Both the position numbers and the translations under genes were made by a program. Of a stretch of DNA of 7,212 bases, positions 6,423 through 7,212 are shown piece after piece. The notes below the pieces were generated by a model. The model was given only the letters and a program-made list of their open reading frames with translations, searched no databases and had not been told where the DNA came from. This stretch comes from an uncultured Clostridia bacterium (GTDB taxonomy: Bacteria > Bacillota > Clostridia > Christensenellales > Pumilibacteraceae), in NCBI GenBank assembly GCA_934277845.1, contig CAKQVV010000079.1:1-7212 (forward strand), read 5' to 3'. Positions within the stretch are counted from its first letter, which is position 1, and every line of letters begins with the position of its first letter.

Positions 6423-6476
6423 ACCGATTTTGCACTAAAACTATTGATATTTACATAGTTTTAGTGCATTTTCGGT
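6423..6476. repeat. Long inverted repeat, perfect 14-bp arms plus outer 5-bp arms
   Basis: The inner arms tgcactaaaactat (6431-6444) and atagttttagtgca (6455-6468) match perfectly around a 10-base loop. Outside them, after TTT on both sides, accga (6423-6427) and tcggt (6472-6476) pair again. The repeat lies between the abiEii terminator and the module promoter. No run of T directly follows the inner stem on the minus strand. It could be a back-up terminator, a binding site for a dimeric protein, or a recombination or transfer site. The rest of the gap (6375-6422) is AT-rich with no recognisable signal. Confidence 0.75.
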
Positions 6477-6482
6477 ATAGAA

Positions 6483-6508
6483 AAGGAACGCTCCGAAGAA
6501 CGTCCCTT
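6483..6508 (-). terminator. Rho-independent terminator of the AbiEii-type gene
   Basis: The minus strand folds into an 11-bp stem, AAGGGACGTTC with GAGCGTTCCTT (two G-T wobbles), capped by a UUCG tetraloop closed by C-G, and followed by TTCTAT. It starts 20 bases after the stop of the AbiEii-type gene. The T-tract is short, so efficiency may be moderate, but the loop is one of the most stable known. Confidence 0.75.
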
Positions 6509-6528
6509 ATTCCTTAATTATTTGTTTG

Positions 6529-7212
6529 TCATTCTCTGTCCCACTCTATATCCATAACCTCTCTTAACTTGGAAATAGCGGCAGAAACAGTTTCCTTGCT
6601 TAATTTGTCTTGCTCGTTGAACACATAAATGCGTTGCATTTCATCGAACGCGATCTCAAACTCTTTGTTCCCATCAAGTCCTCGAAAATAATCGAAATTT
6701 GCTATTTGCATATCTGCGGCAACGCCGCCTTTGCGGTTCAATTCCTCTTTGCGTTTATACCCTATTACTGCAAGAACGCGCTTTTTGTCTTGTAAAAACG
6801 CTTTAATCTGCTCATTATCAAGAAGCACGGTTAAATCATAAACGTGTTTTGCGACATCGCTGTAATCTTTACGCTCAAAATAAAATTGCGCGGCGAATAC
6901 TTTGTCGATAAAAATACGTTCAAGCGAAATCGTTTCAATTTCAAACGGTTCTATACCGTACACTTCACGCATTATCTTTTGCTGTTCTTCGCTCGCAAGC
7001 TCATAAAGGTGCGGCGCAATCGTTATTTTGTCGGTCGGTTCACTTACGGTAAAACTCGTGGCTTCTATTTTCACTCTACCGAAGCGTTGTAACGCGTCCT
7101 CTTTATCGAGCGCGTACATTGATTCGTAAAGATATTCGCAAGTAATGCTTCCGCGATGATTTTCAAGTGTTTCCCCTTTTTCAAGGCAACTGAATTTCAG
7201 CGTAGCATTTTC
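6529..7212 (-). CDS. AbiEii/AbiGii-type nucleotidyltransferase toxin, 5' end outside window
   Basis: The 227 C-terminal residues are seen, in frame to the right edge without a stop, so the true start is beyond 7212. ISLERIFIDKVFA (about residues 95-107 of the visible part) and KHVYDLTVLL (about 122-131) match the SxERTFxEK and K/RxxYDLxxL motifs of AbiEii toxins. FDEMQRIYVF further on may be the last conserved block. The nucleotidyltransferase GSxD motif would be in the missing N-terminus. In this family the toxin transfers nucleotides to RNA (tRNA in studied relatives) and arrests growth, giving abortive infection or element stabilisation; the AbiEi antitoxin gene normally lies just upstream, here beyond the window. 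A UUCG terminator follows the gene. It is probably cargo of the adjoining mobile element, although its membership of the element is inferred only from position. Confidence 0.82.
   Translation of the reverse strand, partial: ENATLKFSCLEKGETLENHRGSITCEYLYESMYALDKEDALQRFGRVKIEATSFTVSEPTDKITIAPHLYELASEEQQKIMREVYGIEPFEIETISLERIFIDKVFAAQFYFERKDYSDVAKHVYDLTVLLDNEQIKAFLQDKKRVLAVIGYKRKEELNRKGGVAADMQIANFDYFRGLDGNKEFEIAFDEMQRIYVFNEQDKLSKETVSAAISKLREVMDIEWDRE

Larger units (their letters stand above)
3210..7212. mobile_element. Tn4451-family integrative element, one end (other end outside window)
   Basis: A TnpX/TndX-like large serine recombinase sits at the boundary with a truncated host-type surface gene. 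Upstream of it lie TnpW- and TnpV-like proteins, names taken from the Tn4451 gene set, plus small accessory genes. In Tn4451 the tnpX gene lies close to one terminus, which matches the recombinase stop being only 22 bases from the in-frame stop that ends the surface-protein frame. The exact terminus cannot be fixed without an empty-site sequence; it should fall between about 3192 and 3243. The right end is beyond 7212, so no mobilisation gene or second att site is seen. The AbiEii-type gene is presumed cargo by position only. Alternatively the recombinase could be a remnant fixed in the chromosome. Confidence 0.65.

Overview
The window reads almost entirely from the minus strand. It looks like a chromosomal segment of a moderately AT-rich, gut-type Bacillota (Clostridia-like). 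The clues are a BspA/InlB-type surface protein, strong AGGAGG ribosome binding sites, consensus sigma-A promoter boxes, and a Tn4451-type recombination module (TnpV-, TnpW- and TnpX-like proteins). Species cannot be assigned from the sequence.

Layout, left to right in window coordinates (transcription runs right to left). (1) Positions 1-3209 are one uninterrupted reading frame of 1069 codons that leaves the window at its left edge. It encodes a large repetitive surface protein: a fragment of BspA-type leucine-rich repeat, nine tandem InlB B-repeats of alternating classes, a GLUG-type beta-helical segment, and the start of another B-repeat. Its 5' end is missing: an in-frame TAA lies at 3210-3212 and there is no credible start. 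(2) Only 22 bases beyond that stop is the end of a 562-residue large serine recombinase (3235-4923) of the TnpX/TndX kind. The likely explanation is that a mobile element integrated into the surface-protein gene, with its terminus at about 3192-3243. (3) Upstream of the recombinase, in the same direction, are a TnpW-like small protein with no canonical start codon (4944-5144), a large imperfect hairpin (5195-5253), a ribbon-helix-helix-like protein (5275-5493), a solo serine-recombinase catalytic domain whose nucleophile position is Cys (5498-5818), a 40-residue hydrophobic peptide (5825-5947) and a TnpV-like protein (5959-6315). The four genes furthest upstream, tnpV-like through RHH, are tightly packed. 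They follow one consensus promoter (6346-6374) whose 17-bp spacer holds a palindrome, so the module is probably repressed by a dedicated regulator; the RHH protein is a candidate. (4) At 6423-6476 there is a long inverted repeat and at 6483-6508 a UUCG-loop terminator. The latter ends the last gene, an AbiEii/AbiGii-type nucleotidyltransferase toxin (6529 to beyond 7212), which is cut by the right edge.

Taken together this is one end of a Tn4451-family integrative element. Its recombination module sits at the terminus, and an AbiE-type toxin-antitoxin/phage-defence gene is a probable cargo. The surface gene appears to have been split by the insertion. The most unusual details are the Ser-to-Cys solo resolvase domain, the TnpW-like gene starting at ATA or ACG behind an excellent Shine-Dalgarno, the promoter with an embedded palindrome, and the two unexplained inverted repeats.
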